DNA of 64,000 nt from Acanthosepion esculentum. Lineage: Eukaryota > Mollusca > Cephalopoda > Sepiida > Sepiidae. Both the position numbers and the translations under genes were made by a program. Below are positions 61,505 to 64,000 of this stretch, one piece after another. Numbering within the stretch: position 1 is the stretch's first letter; every line of letters starts with the position of its first letter. The notes under the pieces were generated by a model, which searched no databases, had not been told where the DNA came from, and saw only the letters and a program-made list of their open reading frames with translations. The stretch is taken from positions 61,908,102 to 61,972,101 of the forward strand of contig OZ038500.1 in assembly GCA_964036315.1 (NCBI GenBank), in the 5' to 3' direction.

Positions 61505-62160
61505 GTTTAATAAATAAGCGAAGCCTCGGTGGTGAGTGCGAAACTATAACTCCCTTCATCCATTCCCTCCAAATTCGGAAGACTGGGCAAGAAGAAGTAA
61601 AAAAAAATTGCGAACCTATGTAAGATTTTGCCTTTCACGGAAATTAACCGGTGAGCCGAGAAGAAGGAGGAAATAAATTAGTGAGTCTATATGAAGTTGT
61701 TTTGGGGCCAATGAAAAACTTGCTTACACAGAAATTAGCCGCAGAGCCATGAAGAAGGAAAGAAAGTAGCAAGCATATGTAAAATTCGTTTGATATAAAA
61801 TGAAATTAAAAGAAGAGTATCTGAAGTCATGTGAAAGGTTTCGTTTCCGTTTCTCGCTTCCAGCATTGAAGTACTCACCTATGTAAAATTAATTGCCTAT
61901 TATATTATAGGGCTCTAACCTGCACACGACACTTCAAAGAATTTTCTCCAAACAATCCAAGAAAGCTAAGTATTTTAAACTATGTTTCTTCGTCTACTTT
62001 TGAACGTATGCAAATCATATATCCCTTCTTTGAGCAACGAACTCTCTTACCTTTTTTCATAAACATTTTTTAATATTATTTTTTTCGGAATTGTCCATTA
62101 TTTATGTGATATTGACGATGGTGCAACGTACATACTATCTAAGAAACGAAAAAAAATAAG
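61505..62160. other. No recognised gene
   Basis: Mixed sequence. A short piece at 62090-62125 (GGAATTGTCCATTATTTATG) belongs to the (CTTT)n-linked repeat family. Confidence 0.45.
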
Positions 62161-62164
62161 AAGA

Positions 62165-63345
62165 AGATTCTCACCTGCCACCGGATGCATCATTCCAAAG
62201 TTGATGTTGATCGTCTATATGTGCCCAGATCCGAATGAAACAGAGGATTAGTTCAACTAGAACTGTGTTACAAAAGTACAACAATTGACCTTCAAAGATA
62301 CCTAGAAACTACAGAAAACTTCATGATGTTATGTGTCAAAGAACATGAGAGTATTAAGGAATTTATTAGTAATAAAGGAAGCCAACAAGTTCAAAATTGC
62401 GTTTCAAATGAGTGAAGAAATACAAGTAAAGCACAATACATCGACTACAGCTGCAAAATACTTAAAAAGAAAGCAAAGGCAAATGCAACCGACCAGATAC
62501 AGAAACAATGGCAAAATAAACCCCTTCACGGTCAATACTTTGCCCGTACCAAACAAGCTAATGTAGACAAACCCCGTACCTATCAGTGGCTACGTAGTGC
62601 AGGGTTAAAAGCTGAAACCGAAGGTTTCATTCTTGCTGCATAGGACCAATGCTTGCTAATTAGAAATTACCAAGCACACATTCTGAAAAATCATGTTAGC
62701 CCAAAATGTAGATTCTATGATAAATATCCAGAAACAATTGACCATCTTGTATCAGGTTGCACGGTATTGGCACCCACTGAATATAAAATCCGGCATGATA
62801 GAGTGGGCTAATATCTGCACTGGAAAATCTGCAACTTCTACGGAAAGAAATCTGAAAGAAATTGGTATGAACACCACCTAGACCAGGTTACGGATATAGG
62901 ACCTGCAACAATTTTATGGAACATCACAATACACACAGACAGAACAATCAAATCTAATCGCCAAGATTAGAGACCGCAAAGACAAAGAGGCCTCCTTATT
63001 GATATGGCAGTCCCTACAGACTGCAATGTATCTTTGAAGACCGTCCAAAAACTATCAAAATACAAGGACCCCGAAATCGAAATCTCAAAAAGGTGGTACA
63101 TGAGAACATCAACAATTTCATTTGTAGTTTCCAGTAAACTCATTGAAGGGATTTCTGGTATCCCACGCCTTAAAGAAATACAAAAATATTTCACGAGTAC
63201 AGCCCAGACCTTACGAAGGGCTTTATCTATGTGAAATATGTGCGATTTTTTTTTTTTAAATTGCGCAGTGGAAAATGTCATGATGCCATTTCTGACCTTA
63301 GGTCTCTGGCCGGGAAAGAAATGAGTACACACCAGAAATCAAAAG
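62165..63345 (+). mobile_element. RLE-type (R2-group) LINE, C-terminal half
   Basis: The broken plus-strand reading gives KVDVDRLYVP and QLELCYKSTTIDLQRYLETT, then RNYQAHILKNHVSPKCRFYD, ETIDHLVSGCTVLAPTEYKI, WYEHHLDQVTDIGPATILWN, LLIDMAVPTDCNVSLKTVQK and STISFVVSSKLIEGISGIPR. The order RT C-terminus, CCHC-like knuckle (its second Cys replaced by Tyr in CRFYD), then a PD-(D/E)XK-like endonuclease tail is that of R2/R4-group LINEs. Many stops and frameshifts. The second copy is at 21924-22530. Confidence 0.82.
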
Positions 63346-63347
63346 AA

Positions 63348-63348
<1 letters not shown>

Positions 63349-63403
<55 letters not shown>
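63349..63403. repeat. (AAT)n tail of the RLE LINE
   Basis: About 18 AAT units directly after the UTR phrase GTACACACCAGAAATCAAAA, the same arrangement as at 21924-21990. Confidence 0.93.
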
Positions 63404-63404
<1 letters not shown>

Positions 63405-64000
63405 AGGTGTAGAATCCTATATTCGAAATTTTTTGGACCGGAAGTGATACGATTTTCAGATTTTCAAGAATTTTGGAATACAGTCTACTTAATTTATAAA
63501 AAATGAGGCAGCTTGGGAATGGAACCCAAATATAAACACGATATCCATTTACATTTCATAACACAGCTTATACCCTAAAGGTAGTTTTATATAAATAACA
63601 TAGACACTGAAAGTAGTTTTATGCTAACTTTAATAAATTTTCTGTACATACAGATACAGGTAATGACGCTGGTCATGTAATGCTCACACGGATTTTTAGG
63701 TGGTGAAATTAAGATTTCACGTAAAAATAATGTTATGTACTTTCTGTACGTGTACAAAAAAAAACATGATCACTACTTACAAAAAATTTATAAGTGTAAC
63801 ACTAAACACTACTTCTGTATCAGATGTGAGAAACTAGATGGAGTGGATACATAATCCATGACATCACTGTGAGTGTGAGAAGGAATATTCGGTAAACTAT
63901 CAGTCTCTATCAACAAAAAGAAATATGTTGTATTTTGTTTAAAAAGTTACAATATATACAGGTAGAGTATTTCTATAAAAACAAAACATGGATTCTGATT
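63404..64000. other. No recognised feature
   Basis: AT-rich sequence without an open frame, RNA motif or repeat I can identify. Confidence 0.5.

Overview
The window looks like intergenic or intronic DNA from a metazoan, most likely a cephalopod mollusc and probably an octopus. The evidence is strong AT richness, very long (TA)n and (CA)n tracts, tRNA-headed SINEs sharing one conserved body, and a dense mix of LINE, Penelope-like and Tc1/mariner debris. I found no intact host protein-coding gene, and every protein signature I can recognise belongs to a transposable element. Long open frames in the simple repeats, including a 532-codon frame around 31-32.8 kb, are artefacts of tandem repetition.

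Layout. 0-5.4 kb: pogo-like MITEs around an RTE remnant, a 76-bp minisatellite, an inverted pair of hammerhead motifs, a long-TIR element between (TA)n tracts, and a 290-bp direct repeat flanking a tRNA-like plus hammerhead unit. 6-8.7 kb: LINE 3' ends and a SINE nested in one of them. 10-15.6 kb: SINEs flanking a Penelope 3' end and the best LINE copy (APE-type endonuclease plus YADD reverse transcriptase, broken by stops and frameshifts). 17-25 kb: tRNA-like repeats, hairpins, a LINE with R2/RLE-type C-terminus split by a MITE, a Tc1-like MITE and a mariner transposase relic. 26-30.8 kb: U2-like repeat, LINE fragments, the best hammerhead ribozyme and a second Penelope 3' end. 31.3-32.7 kb: a 32-bp minisatellite of about 40 units. 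33-43 kb: SINEs with 5S rRNA heads, one bounded by a 29-bp target duplication, two tandem U2-headed units, a TIR element and a Tc3-like transposase relic. 43-56 kb: purine-rich simple sequence, SINEs, LINE and RTE remnants. 56.5-60.2 kb: LINE debris, a Penelope GIY-YIG fragment with a downstream hammerhead ribozyme, a foldback structure and a SINE. 61-64 kb: a tRNA-like repeat and an RLE-type LINE with an (AAT)n tail.

The unifying theme is retroposons built from small-RNA modules: tRNA-like sequences, 5S rRNA, the 5' end of U2 snRNA and self-cleaving hammerhead ribozymes, next to the LINE and Penelope families that could have mobilised them. The most interesting units are the tRNA-like plus hammerhead cassette (4.67-4.81 kb and 27.42-27.56 kb), the 5S-tRNA-tRNA SINE (42.0-42.5 kb), the triple-5S SINE (38.5-39.15 kb) and the U2-headed repeats (40.56-40.99 kb). 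All readings were made by eye, so boundaries are approximate unless a base-exact reason is given.
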